This document shows positions 1 to 7,762 of a stretch of 64,000 bases of DNA, piece by piece; position 1 is the first letter of the stretch, and every line of letters starts with the position of its first letter. The notes below the pieces were generated by a model. The model worked only from the letters and a program-made list of their open reading frames with translations. It ran no database searches and had not been told where the DNA came from. This DNA comes from M0103 sp040386155. Lineage in GTDB: Bacteria; Bacteroidota; Bacteroidia; Flavobacteriales_D; Crocinitomicaceae. Both the position numbers and the translations under genes were made by a program. Where the stretch lies: positions 620,001 to 684,000 of the forward strand of contig JAZKFZ010000001.1 in the NCBI GenBank assembly GCA_040386155.1, given 5' to 3'.

Positions 1-1
1 G

Positions 2-541
2 ACGGTAATCGTTCCTGCAGATTTTAATCAAACAAAGCAAGCAACTATCGCAATTGCAGATTTTGAGGGTCCTGTGTATTTACGTTTCGGTCGACCAGTG
101 GTGCCAATTTTCGTAAAGGACGATGCTGAATTTAAAATTGGAAAAGCAGATATTATTATTGAAGGGACTGATGTAACGATTATTGCTTGCGGACATTTAG
201 TTTGGAAATCGATTGAAGCAGCAAAAATTTTAGCCGCGCAAGGAATTTCTGCAGAAGTAATAAATATGCACACGATTAAACCTTTGGATGAGCAGGCTGT
301 CTTAACTTCAGTTGCTAAAACAAAATGTGTTGTTACTGCCGAAGAACACATGTTGAATGGTGGTTTAGGAGATTCAGTTGCACAAGTGCTTACAAGAAAT
401 TTCCTTTGTCCGCAAGAATACGTGGGCGTGAATGACACCTTTGGAGAGAGTGGTACACCAGAAGAGTTAATGGTGAAGTATCACATCGATACACCAGATG
501 TTGTAGCAGCAGCGTTGAAAGTAATCAAAAGAAAACAGTAG
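2..541 (+). CDS. Transketolase, C-terminal half (5' end outside window)
   Basis: The reading frame is open from the first bases of the window to TAG at 539-541, giving 179 visible residues, so the gene is truncated at its 5' end by the window edge. The visible part has the end of the pyrimidine-binding domain (YLRFGRPVVPIF) followed by the transketolase C-terminal domain, with residues such as VIACGHLVWKSIEAA and a conserved EEHMLNGGLGDSVA segment. Transketolase moves two-carbon ketol units in the pentose phosphate pathway using thiamine diphosphate, in the cytoplasm. In Bacteroidota the enzyme is often encoded as two half-proteins, and this could be the C-terminal subunit; the start lies outside the window, so split versus full length cannot be decided. 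The sigma-factor gene starts only 3 bp downstream. Confidence 0.88.
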   Translation, partial: TVIVPADFNQTKQATIAIADFEGPVYLRFGRPVVPIFVKDDAEFKIGKADIIIEGTDVTIIACGHLVWKSIEAAKILAAQGISAEVINMHTIKPLDEQAVLTSVAKTKCVVTAEEHMLNGGLGDSVAQVLTRNFLCPQEYVGVNDTFGESGTPEELMVKYHIDTPDVVAAALKVIKRKQ

Positions 542-544
542 AAC

Positions 545-1117
545 ATGGAACAACATCCCGAAGATCAGATATTAATTAATGACATTCTTCGGGGCGGTTC
601 TCAAGCTGAAACGGCCTTTACTTCACTCACTGTAAAGTATGGACGTTCGCTCTACGTACAAATTTTTAGAATTCTTGGGAATGAGGAGCAAACAAAAGAC
701 GTGCTCCAAAATGTCTTTGTCAAAATCTGGACACAAATCTCGAAATTTAAAGGCGATGCAGCATTGTATTCATGGATGTATCGCATTGCACGCAATGAAA
801 CATTGAGTTTTATTCAAAAGGAAAAATTGCGCACTCATTTACCGCTTGATGCAATTACAGTAGGTTTTGTTGCAGAAAGTAATTTGTCTGAACATTACAC
901 AGAAAGTGATATTTCTCAACTCCTAGAACAAGCCATTGAAAGTTTGCCTGAGAAACAAGCCTTGGTTTTTCAATTAAAATATTTTGATGACCTAAAGTAT
1001 TCAGAAATCGCTGCTATGATAGGAACTTCCGAAGGAGCATTGAAGGCAAGTTATCATCATGCGACGCAAAAAATCGAACTTTTTTTGAAAAATAAATTAA
1101 ACCATTCACTCTCTTAA
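545..1117 (+). CDS. ECF-family RNA polymerase sigma factor
   Basis: This 190-residue protein has the two-domain layout of extracytoplasmic-function sigma factors. Sigma region 2 lies at about residues 30-95, including the DVLQNVFVKIW and WMYRIARNE segments that bind core polymerase and the -10 element. Sigma region 4 lies at about 127-180, with LPEKQALVFQLKYFDDLKYSEIAAMIGTS as the helix-turn-helix. It directs polymerase to a dedicated promoter set. The start is 3 bp after the transketolase stop, so it may be co-transcribed with it. The next gene encodes a one-TM protein that could act as its anti-sigma partner, and a Spy-like gene follows, which suggests an envelope-stress module. The target regulon is not deducible from the sequence. 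Confidence 0.9.
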   Translation: MEQHPEDQILINDILRGGSQAETAFTSLTVKYGRSLYVQIFRILGNEEQTKDVLQNVFVKIWTQISKFKGDAALYSWMYRIARNETLSFIQKEKLRTHLPLDAITVGFVAESNLSEHYTESDISQLLEQAIESLPEKQALVFQLKYFDDLKYSEIAAMIGTSEGALKASYHHATQKIELFLKNKLNHSLS

Positions 1118-1130
1118 TTGTCTTACTATT

Positions 1131-1586
1131 ATGGAAAACGAAAAATCAATATTGAATCAATTGGAGCCGAAGAAAGTGACGCTACCGAGCGATGATTTTT
1201 TTGTTGACTTGTCCAAATCAACAATTGAAAAAGCTATCCTTCAGAAAAGTAAAAATCACTTGCAGATTATTTATTATTCAGTGAGTGCAATTGCAGCTAT
1301 TTTCATAATAGCATTTTTATTAATAGTTTCTTCTAATGAAACGGTGGTTCAATCGAATGACGTGAGTTTTGTGAAAGTTGATTCGGAAGAAATTCAAGAA
1401 TACTTGGCTCCTGAAATGAATGAGATTACCACAGTGCAAGGTGCAACGCAAGAAAGTACCTCAAGTGCAGCAGTGAGAAATAATGAAGATTTGTTTGCGT
1501 CCATTTCTACCGGTGACTTGGCGCAATACATAGAGGAAGAGGATGTCGATAGCTCTGAAGATGAAGTCGACGATTTGTTTTATTAA
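1131..1586 (+). CDS. Single-pass membrane protein next to ECF sigma factor, possible anti-sigma factor
   Basis: This is a 151-residue protein with a cytoplasmic-looking N-terminus of about 45 residues, one hydrophobic segment at about 46-66 (IIYYSVSAIAAIFIIAFLLIV) and a very acidic C-terminal tail (EEEDVDSSEDEVDDLFY). No named domain is recognised. Its position 13 bp after the ECF sigma gene and its one-TM topology fit a membrane anti-sigma factor or a related regulator, but no zinc-binding anti-sigma (ZAS) HxxxCxxC motif is present, so this is inference from context. It sits 12 bp before the Spy-like gene and is probably in the same operon. Confidence 0.6.
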   Translation: MENEKSILNQLEPKKVTLPSDDFFVDLSKSTIEKAILQKSKNHLQIIYYSVSAIAAIFIIAFLLIVSSNETVVQSNDVSFVKVDSEEIQEYLAPEMNEITTVQGATQESTSSAAVRNNEDLFASISTGDLAQYIEEEDVDSSEDEVDDLFY

Positions 1587-1598
1587 AATTTAAGCAAA

Positions 1599-2111
1599 AT
1601 GAGAAAGTTAGTAATATTTACCTTGCTGTTAATGACAATTCCAGCAATGGCACAAGAAGGGTCGGGTAAAGGGAAAAGTCCAGAACAGCGAAAAGAACGA
1701 AGAGAAAAAATTGATTCTTTGAAACAAGTGTACATCAACACAGAATTGGAACTTACCAAAGAGCAGCAAGACAAGTTTTGGCCTGTGTATGATGAAATGC
1801 ACAAAAAAATGAAAGAAGCAGGCCGTAAAAAAGTAGAAGCAGCAAAGGATTTAAAAGCAAATATTGAAACCTTGAAAGAAGCTGAAATTAAAGCTAAAGT
1901 GGACATCATTCAAGCTGCTGAACAAGAAAAGTTGAATCTCAAGAAAGAGTATTCGACCAAAATTGCCAACGTAATTACGTACAAAAAAGCAGTGCAATTA
2001 GTAGGTGTTGAGCATGACTTTCGCGAAAAATTACGCGAAGAAATGGAAAAACGTAGAGGTGGGAAGCAACAAGGAAGTCGTCCTGCGCCTCTCATGGAAG
2101 AAGAAGATTAA
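1599..2111 (+). CDS. Spy/CpxP-like periplasmic protein
   Basis: This 170-residue protein starts with a signal peptide (MRKLVIFTLLLMTIPAMA, likely cut before QEG). The mature part is highly charged and predicted to be almost entirely helical, with ELTKEQQDKFWPVYDEM matching the LTxxQ-type motif of the Spy/CpxP family and a lysine/glutamate-rich coiled coil after it. Family members are periplasmic chaperones or stress sensors. It closes the putative operon sigma factor, one-TM protein, Spy-like protein, and a strong intrinsic terminator follows 22 bp after the stop. The C-terminus (GGKQQGSRPAPLMEEED) looks disordered. Whether it feeds signal to the sigma/anti-sigma pair is inference. Confidence 0.75.
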   Translation: MRKLVIFTLLLMTIPAMAQEGSGKGKSPEQRKERREKIDSLKQVYINTELELTKEQQDKFWPVYDEMHKKMKEAGRKKVEAAKDLKANIETLKEAEIKAKVDIIQAAEQEKLNLKKEYSTKIANVITYKKAVQLVGVEHDFREKLREEMEKRRGGKQQGSRPAPLMEEED

Positions 2112-2133
2112 AATAGAATAGTAGTGGTGGTTA

Positions 2134-2174
2134 AAAAGCCCGTTCGGTAATTACTGAATGGGCTTTTCTTTTTT
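2134..2174 (+). terminator. Intrinsic terminator after Spy-like gene
   Basis: A 15-bp stem (AAAAGCCCGTTCGGT paired with ACTGAATGGGCTTTT, with G-U pairs) closes a 4-nt AATT loop and runs into CTTTTTT. It ends the sigma-factor operon. Confidence 0.85.
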
Positions 2175-2278
2175 AGATTGTAATTGCTGAGCTATATTCA
2201 ATAAAAATATGAACCTTTTATCTACTTAACTTTACAATTATCGAAGAGTTTAGCGTTATACACTTAGATGGTCGAATT

Positions 2279-3217
2279 ATGAAGCAGCAATTTTTGAAAT
2301 TAGAGAATCCATGCAGTGAGCAATGGAATACTATGCAAGCAAATTCCGAGGGAAGATTTTGCGATTCGTGTGCTAAGAATGTGATTGATTTCACGTCTAT
2401 GTCACCAGTGGAAATTTCGCTCAAAATGAAACAAGCGAAGGGAAAAATTTGTGCTCAGATTTCAAGTGAACAGCTAAATAGCCCTTTGATTATTGCTCGC
2501 CAACAAAAATCGTGGAGTGTTTTGCCTTATAGTACAATTGCTGCAAGTTTGCTAATTGCAAGTTCCCTAGTTGCTTGCGAAACACATTGTTCATTCCATG
2601 CTTACAACAGAATTGAACAAGTCAGCACTTTTGGACAAATAATGAACATACAATCAAATAGAAATTCAGTTCCAAAAGGCACTATTGAAGATGTAACTCT
2701 ATTTAGTGGTAAAATCTTACATTCAGAATCTCAACAACCCATTAAAAATGCAAAAATTTCATTCGTCTGCACTCAAAAAGTAATCAGTGGGTATAGTGAT
2801 GAACAGGGAAATTTTGAACTGAAAATTGAAAGTAATTTATTAGATCAAGACAATGTAGTACGGTTTTCTTACGGTGAAGTGAAAGCACCTCTTGGAGACT
2901 CAATCACTTATTTTCAAGGGTATGACACAAAGGATGTCGTTTATTCAAAGGCCGATTTCGCCATGAAACAAGAAGTTTTAGCACATCCATCTATACATTA
3001 TGTGGGTGGAATTGGTCGCTATGTTGAACGAAAAGATCCAATTGTACTGGAAAATGGTGTTCCAATAAAATACAAAGATTTTGCTGCAGCTCTTCAAGGA
3101 GAAAAGAGTGTTTGTAGTCTCGAAAACAAAGAATACCTGTATTTTACAGGTATTTACGCTATGGCTATTTATGGAAATGCAGCAAAAGATGGTCTTTATA
3201 TCATACTTGCAAAATAG
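2279..3217 (+). CDS. Membrane-anchored protein with CxxC motif, carboxypeptidase-regulatory-like domain and plug-like tail
   Basis: This 312-residue protein is not a named gene to me, but three parts are visible. The N-terminus has C12, W16, a GRFC28DSC31 motif followed by VIDFTSM, and C58, a cysteine pattern seen at the N-terminus of some Bacteroidota envelope proteins and possibly metal-binding. A hydrophobic segment at about 79-99 would place the rest in the periplasm. Residues about 140-190 (GKILHSESQQPIKNAKISF...GYSDEQGNFEL) look like a carboxypeptidase-regulatory (CNA-B-like) beta sandwich. The last 15 residues (YGNAAKDGLYIILAK) resemble the end of a TonB-dependent receptor plug, without any barrel. 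It is followed 6 bp later by a metzincin-like lipoprotein gene. Function is unknown. Confidence 0.65.
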   Translation: MKQQFLKLENPCSEQWNTMQANSEGRFCDSCAKNVIDFTSMSPVEISLKMKQAKGKICAQISSEQLNSPLIIARQQKSWSVLPYSTIAASLLIASSLVACETHCSFHAYNRIEQVSTFGQIMNIQSNRNSVPKGTIEDVTLFSGKILHSESQQPIKNAKISFVCTQKVISGYSDEQGNFELKIESNLLDQDNVVRFSYGEVKAPLGDSITYFQGYDTKDVVYSKADFAMKQEVLAHPSIHYVGGIGRYVERKDPIVLENGVPIKYKDFAAALQGEKSVCSLENKEYLYFTGIYAMAIYGNAAKDGLYIILAK

Positions 3218-3223
3218 AACTAG

Positions 3224-4144
3224 ATGTTAAATAGCCTATCACAAAAACTCAAATACCTTTTTATTGCTACTATCTTATTGGGGGCTTTGTATTCGTGTAA
3301 GTCCTATTCGCACATTAGCTCTACACGAAACAATGTTTGCAAAACACTAGAAAAAAAGACCATTTTATTTGCCGTTTTTGTTGATTCTGATAAAACGCAT
3401 CCGTGGTTAGAATACGATATAAAATCCACTATGGACTCTATTCAGATAGCAACAACGTGGTTAGAAAAGCAGGCAACTTTGCAGGGGAAATCTATTTCAA
3501 TACAAGTACAATATGGTATCAACATTGCGAAGGATAGCGTGATTCCGTTCAGGGAAGAATTTAAGTATGGAACACTTTCCCAAACCTTGTTTAAGTATAC
3601 CGATTTGCGTAAAGGATTAGGAATGGTGGATGATTGGTCGAACAATGTTTCGAAGGATGTTGGTAAAATGTTCGCGCTCGACACGTCAGAAATTGTACTT
3701 ACGAAAAACAAACCCAACAGTAGAGAGCGACTAATTGCGAAACTTCGAAATCAATACAAAACAGACAATATCGCGCTGATATTTTTCATCAATAATTATT
3801 TCGAAAATGAATTGAGTGTCACCTTTCATAGCTCAAGTAGCACTGAAACTGAGTATGCTATTGTAAGCGATAAACAACCAGCTGTGATTGCACACGAGTT
3901 TTTGCATTTGTTTGGCGCCTGGGATTTATATATTTCTCCTTTCGATCGAGGAATTGTGACCAAGATGCGCAAACGGAGAGCAATGAAACGCTACCCAGAT
4001 GAGATTATGGCTTTTGCCTATCGGGATATTGATTCCTTGTCCATTTCTCCATTAACGCGCTATTTAATTGGTTGGGACAATGTGATGGATGAGAATGCAA
4101 GCAAAGGTTTCGTGAAACATCGTTGGAAATTATTGGAATATTAA
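3224..4144 (+). CDS. Putative metzincin-like metalloprotease lipoprotein
   Basis: This 306-residue protein begins with a lipoprotein signal peptide ending in LYSC, with the lipidation cysteine at residue 25. It carries H224-E-F-L-H228-L-F-G231-A-W-D234, which fits the extended zinc motif HExxHxxGxxD in which Asp replaces the third His, as in snapalysin-type (M7) peptidases. M262 in DEIMAF could be the Met-turn of metzincins. Known family logic therefore supports a zinc endopeptidase attached to a membrane on its outer face; substrate is unknown. It is 6 bp downstream of the cysteine-motif gene and 4 bp upstream of a small basic protein gene, so the three are probably co-transcribed. I see no assigned gene name for it. 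Confidence 0.7.
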   Translation: MLNSLSQKLKYLFIATILLGALYSCKSYSHISSTRNNVCKTLEKKTILFAVFVDSDKTHPWLEYDIKSTMDSIQIATTWLEKQATLQGKSISIQVQYGINIAKDSVIPFREEFKYGTLSQTLFKYTDLRKGLGMVDDWSNNVSKDVGKMFALDTSEIVLTKNKPNSRERLIAKLRNQYKTDNIALIFFINNYFENELSVTFHSSSSTETEYAIVSDKQPAVIAHEFLHLFGAWDLYISPFDRGIVTKMRKRRAMKRYPDEIMAFAYRDIDSLSISPLTRYLIGWDNVMDENASKGFVKHRWKLLEY

Positions 4145-4148
4145 ATCG

Positions 4149-4376
4149 ATGAGCAAATCACAAAAGAAAATAGCAATTGTTCCTGTTACCAATGCTGAAT
4201 CAGATAAGAAAAGTAAGCAGGCGGCGAATCAGAAATTTCGTCGAAAAACTAAAATTCAAGTGAGTAAAGGCGAAGAAATTGTTTATGAAATTCGTGAAGT
4301 TTCTGATGTTTGGGCCTTTGAAAAAGATGGAAAGCAATTCATTAAAAATCCAACAAACAAGGACCTAAGAAAATAG
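4149..4376 (+). CDS. Small lysine-rich protein of unknown function
   Basis: This 75-residue protein is rich in lysine, with a disordered-looking N-terminus (SDKKSKQAANQKFRRKTK) and a short C-terminal part (EEIVYEIREVSDVWAFEKDGKQF) that could form a beta hairpin. It has no signal peptide or membrane segment. It begins 4 bp after the metzincin-like gene and ends just at the promoter motif of the next gene. Its compact coding frame and spacing support a real gene, but I recognise no family. Confidence 0.55.
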   Translation: MSKSQKKIAIVPVTNAESDKKSKQAANQKFRRKTKIQVSKGEEIVYEIREVSDVWAFEKDGKQFIKNPTNKDLRK

Positions 4377-4384
4377 TAACTTTG
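4377..4384 (+). promoter_or_regulatory. Bacteroidota -7 element for class III aminotransferase
   Basis: TAACTTTG matches the TAnnTTTG consensus and lies 19 bp before the ATG at 4403. No clear -33 TTG is seen. It lies immediately after, and touches, the stop of the preceding small gene. Confidence 0.5.
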
Positions 4385-4402
4385 TAGCACGAAATTGATT
4401 TT

Positions 4403-5584
4403 ATGCGCACAAACGATTTTCTTAAACTACAAGGTCAAACCAGCCCTTTTCCTTTTTTACTAGAAATTGATTACGCCAAAGGACTTTACTTCTATGATAA
4501 GTTCGGGAAATCGTACATGGATATGATTTCTGGTGTTGGTGTTAATAACATCGGACATAACCATCCCAAAGTTGTAGAGGCCATTAAAAAGCAAGTTGAT
4601 CGGCATTTGCACGTAATGGTGTATGGAGAATTTGTACAAGATGCTCCCTTAGCGATGGCGCAGAAATTAGTTTCCCTTTTGCCCGATTCACTGAATATGG
4701 TATACCCTGTAAACTCAGGAACTGAGGCCAATGAAGCTGCATTAAAGTTAGTGAAACGTGTTACTGGTCGAAGTGAATTAGTTTCCTTTCGAGGTTCCTA
4801 CCACGGTAGTACCCATGGCTCGATGTCAGTTTCTGGAAATGAATTAAAAAAGCAGGCTTTTCGTCCGCTATTGCCTGATGTTCGTTTTTTACAATTTAAT
4901 TCAGTCGAAGATCTTCAGCAAATAACAGAAAAAACAGCTGGGGTGATTATGGAAACAATTCAAGGTGATGCTGGAGTTCGAATTCCAGATGTAGCCTTTA
5001 TCCAAGCCTTACGAAAACGTTGTACAGAAGTTGGAGCTTTGCTGATTTTCGACGAAATACAATGTGGAATGGGTCGCACTGGAAAATTGTTTGCCTTCGA
5101 ACATTTTGGAGTGGTGCCAGATGTTTTAACCCTTGGGAAAGCGCTTGGTGGTGGAATGCCAATCGGTGCACTGGTCTCATCTAAAGAATTACTCGATCAA
5201 TTTACCTTCGACCCAATGTTGGGTCACATTACGACCTTTGGTGGACATCCAGTTGTTTGTGCTGCTGCTGCTGCATGTTTAGATGTTTTTGTAGAGGAAA
5301 TAGATTTCGAAGAAGTGGAACGATTAGGACAACTGCTACAAGATTTGATTGGAGTTCATCCTAGTATCAAAGCAATCCGCCGAAAAGGAATGATGTTCGC
5401 TTTCGACATGGAATCCGCAGAAGTTGTGAATGATTTAGTAATGAAATGTATGGAAATGGGACTCTTAAGTTTTTGGTTCCTTTCTCATCCGTATAGTTTT
5501 CGATTATCGCCACCCTTGAATATTTCGGAGGAAGAAATTAGATTGGCAGCAGCTATCATTTTAAAGGTGCTTGATCATAAGTGA
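4403..5584 (+). CDS. Class III (acetylornithine/ornithine-type) aminotransferase
   Basis: This is a 393-residue pyridoxal-phosphate enzyme of aminotransferase class III. Visible family features are NSGTEANEAALKLVKR, SYHGSTHGSMS for cofactor phosphate and ring contacts, LLIFDEIQCGMGRTGKLFAFEH with the invariant Asp, and TLGKALGGGMPIGA with the Schiff-base lysine at K246. Class III enzymes move an omega- or alpha-amino group between an amine such as ornithine, acetylornithine or an omega-amino acid and a keto acid in the cytoplasm. The exact substrate cannot be fixed from sequence and the neighbours give no pathway clue. Length is normal for the family. It is convergent with waaA, with a 32-bp palindrome between them. 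Confidence 0.85.
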   Translation: MRTNDFLKLQGQTSPFPFLLEIDYAKGLYFYDKFGKSYMDMISGVGVNNIGHNHPKVVEAIKKQVDRHLHVMVYGEFVQDAPLAMAQKLVSLLPDSLNMVYPVNSGTEANEAALKLVKRVTGRSELVSFRGSYHGSTHGSMSVSGNELKKQAFRPLLPDVRFLQFNSVEDLQQITEKTAGVIMETIQGDAGVRIPDVAFIQALRKRCTEVGALLIFDEIQCGMGRTGKLFAFEHFGVVPDVLTLGKALGGGMPIGALVSSKELLDQFTFDPMLGHITTFGGHPVVCAAAAACLDVFVEEIDFEEVERLGQLLQDLIGVHPSIKAIRRKGMMFAFDMESAEVVNDLVMKCMEMGLLSFWFLSHPYSFRLSPPLNISEEEIRLAAAIILKVLDHK

Positions 5585-5619
5585 AATTCATCACATTTTC
5601 ATTCATTTTTTTCAATATT

Positions 5620-5651
5620 GTAGCAAGTTTGCTAATTAGCAAACTTGCTAC
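5620..5651. repeat. 32-bp perfect palindrome across the waaA stop codon
   Basis: GTAGCAAGTTTGCTAA is followed directly by its exact reverse complement. The centre covers the waaA stop (5632-5634) and the right arm covers the last waaA codons. No T-run follows on either strand, so it is not a textbook intrinsic terminator, though it could end or stabilise both convergent transcripts. Confidence 0.8.
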
Positions 5652-6855
5652 GCTTTAGAAAGGTAAAAATCTTTTCTGAGGAACCCTTATTATCATTCAC
5701 TACTTGCACTGCTTTTTCTTTTAAAGCAGTCCCGTTTTTTTTAATCCAGCTAACTTGATTTTCAAACGATTGTGCATCTGCAATAGAAAAGCCAATCCCT
5801 TTTTCAATAAACAAAGCAGCCTCTGGAAAACGACTATATTTCGGACCGAAAATCACTGGTAATCCGAATACGGCAGGTTCTAAAATATTGTGCAGTTTGC
5901 CTGAAAATCCACCTCCAACATAGGCAATTGCGCCATACTTGTATGCTGAGGCAAGATGTCCGATTGTATCTAATATCAATACATTTCCACCGAAAGTGTT
6001 CTCAAATTGACTGTATCTAATGGCTTTGTCACCAAGTTGATTTTCAATATTTTTTATGTGCGATTCCGAAATGTCGTGCGGTGCAATGATGAATTTTTGA
6101 TCTCTACTTTTCTTCACGAAGGGAATAAATAGGGCCTCATCTTCTGGCCAACTACTTCCATAAATGAGTGCTTTTTCTTCTTTTAAAAATTGCTCAATGG
6201 TGGTATTCTCGTTTGCTTGTAAACTGTTCTCAAGTACACGATCAAAGCGAGTATCTCCAACAATTTCAAAATTCAAAATCCCGATTGACTTCAATAAATC
6301 GCCCGTTTTCTGATTTTGAACAAAGAAATAGTCAATGTTTTTTAAAATGTTTCTGAAAAACCCGCCATAGCTTTTGAAATAGATTTGTTGCTGACGCAGC
6401 AATGTGCTAACAGAGTATACAGGAATGGAAAATACGTTCGCTTGTTGAATGTAAAAGTGCCAGAACTCGTATTTAACGAAGAATATTTTTGTGGGCTGAA
6501 AATGTTGAATGAAGTTCTTTGCGTTGCTTTTCGAATCGATCGGGAGGTACATTGCAAAATCTACTTTGTGCTGACGTTTGTGATAATGCTCCATTCCAGA
6601 CGGCGAGAAAAAAGTCACCACTAAAAAGACAGTGGGGTCTTTTTCTTTCAATAAATTCATAAGTGGAAGTCCCTGATCAAACTCTCCCAATGAAGCACAA
6701 TGGAACCATACTACATTACTACTTTCAAATGTTGGTAATTGCTTTTTCCAGTTTCGTCTTCCTACAATCCACGCTTTTGCTTTTGGCACAAATGGCGAAG
6801 CTAAAAGTAAGGCCACGTAGTAGATTTGAATCGAAAAGGAATAGAGGAACTGCAT
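5632..6855 (-). CDS. waaA: 3-deoxy-D-manno-octulosonic acid (Kdo) transferase
   Basis: This 407-residue protein has the WaaA/KdtA layout: an N-terminal hydrophobic anchor (residues about 1-25), then WFHCASLGEFDQGLPL, the glycosyltransferase N domain, and a GT-B C-terminal half with IYGSSWPEDE, FIIAPHDISE and the donor-binding AYVGGGFSGKLHNILEPAVFGLPVIFGP. It transfers Kdo from CMP-Kdo to lipid A precursor at the inner face of the cytoplasmic membrane, an essential step of lipopolysaccharide assembly. Its ATG overlaps the stop of the upstream beta-barrel gene by one base (TAATG), which suggests translational coupling. Its last codons lie inside the 32-bp palindrome. The length is near the 400-430 residues usual for the family. 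Confidence 0.93.
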   Translation of the reverse strand: MQFLYSFSIQIYYVALLLASPFVPKAKAWIVGRRNWKKQLPTFESSNVVWFHCASLGEFDQGLPLMNLLKEKDPTVFLVVTFFSPSGMEHYHKRQHKVDFAMYLPIDSKSNAKNFIQHFQPTKIFFVKYEFWHFYIQQANVFSIPVYSVSTLLRQQQIYFKSYGGFFRNILKNIDYFFVQNQKTGDLLKSIGILNFEIVGDTRFDRVLENSLQANENTTIEQFLKEEKALIYGSSWPEDEALFIPFVKKSRDQKFIIAPHDISESHIKNIENQLGDKAIRYSQFENTFGGNVLILDTIGHLASAYKYGAIAYVGGGFSGKLHNILEPAVFGLPVIFGPKYSRFPEAALFIEKGIGFSIADAQSFENQVSWIKKNGTALKEKAVQVVNDNKGSSEKIFTFLKRSKFAN

Positions 6856-7610
6856 TAATTGTAGTAAAATTCTTTCGGTTTTCGCTTGTAAAAAGGAATG
6901 AACCAGCCCAATCTTACACCGTATTGAATATCGATCATCGTTTTTGTAGAAACGGGTTCTTCGGGTCTATCGAAGAAGATCGTGCGCATGTTTTTTGTGA
7001 ATCCTTGCTGCGCATAAAAACCACCATAGAAATTGTAGTAGCCTGCATTTGACATAAAGGCATAGCCTAAAAATTGATGTAAATTTGGTCCCATTGCTAA
7101 ACGATCATATCCTTTTTTGTAGTCTAATTCAATTTGCGGAATTACTTGGTCTTGTGTTTCAATGCGAAGGTGGTGCATTAAAAAGCCTGCTCCTGCTTGC
7201 ACCAAGATGCCTGAATTTTTATTAGGCGCCAATACAGGAAACAATTTCCCTACAGTTAAGTTTACATTCATTCCACGAGCTAAAACAAATACCTTTCCTT
7301 GATCGCCATTGATATCTGTAATTGTGTTTTGAGCATCTATTAAATGATCAAATAGCCCTGTTAAGCGAATTTTATTACCAAACATAAACTGACTTTCCAT
7401 TCCAAAATACCAGTTTTTATCTGTTTTGTAACCTGCCATAAATCCAACATGATTCATAAATCCATATTTGTCGGCCAAATCTCCAGCGGTCCAGTTGGCG
7501 CCATAATGCACCCCCACCCATGGTGTTCCAATGACTGAGTCTTTCACGTTTCGCTGTGCCAGAGCAGCAAATGAGGACAAAAGAATTAAAAAACAAAACA
7601 GTTTTCGCAT
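6855..7610 (-). CDS. Outer-membrane beta-barrel protein of unknown function
   Basis: From the ATG at 7610 this is 251 residues; a start five codons upstream is possible, but the clean signal peptide begins at MRKLFCFLILLSSFAALA and a promoter-like motif overlaps the longer version. The mature protein has alternating aromatic and polar strands with many G/Y/F turns (WVGVHYGANWTAGDL, NWYFGMESQFMFGNK, YGVRLGWFIPFYKR), as expected for a small Bacteroidota outer-membrane barrel. It is translationally coupled to waaA by a TAATG overlap, so a role in the outer membrane near LPS is plausible but is inference. I recognise no named family. Confidence 0.75.
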   Translation of the reverse strand: MRKLFCFLILLSSFAALAQRNVKDSVIGTPWVGVHYGANWTAGDLADKYGFMNHVGFMAGYKTDKNWYFGMESQFMFGNKIRLTGLFDHLIDAQNTITDINGDQGKVFVLARGMNVNLTVGKLFPVLAPNKNSGILVQAGAGFLMHHLRIETQDQVIPQIELDYKKGYDRLAMGPNLHQFLGYAFMSNAGYYNFYGGFYAQQGFTKNMRTIFFDRPEEPVSTKTMIDIQYGVRLGWFIPFYKRKPKEFYYN

Positions 7611-7614
7611 GGAA

Positions 7615-7647
7615 CAAAAATACATGTAAATCTTTTTCGAACGGCAA
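7615..7647 (-). promoter_or_regulatory. Promoter candidate for barrel gene and waaA
   Basis: On the minus strand a TTG (7647-7645) precedes TATTTTTG (7622-7615) by 22 bp. With transcription starting about 4 nt past the final G, the transcript would begin essentially at the ATG (7610), giving a leaderless message. Confidence 0.45.
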
Positions 7648-7762
7648 GAAAATCCTAAACTGTGCTAATTGTTTAGTTTGTTGTTATTTTTTGATGAAAT
7701 GTTAAGCCATTTTGGGCGTTTTCTTAAATTTACAGATTCAAATAGATTAAAGAACTAGCTTC

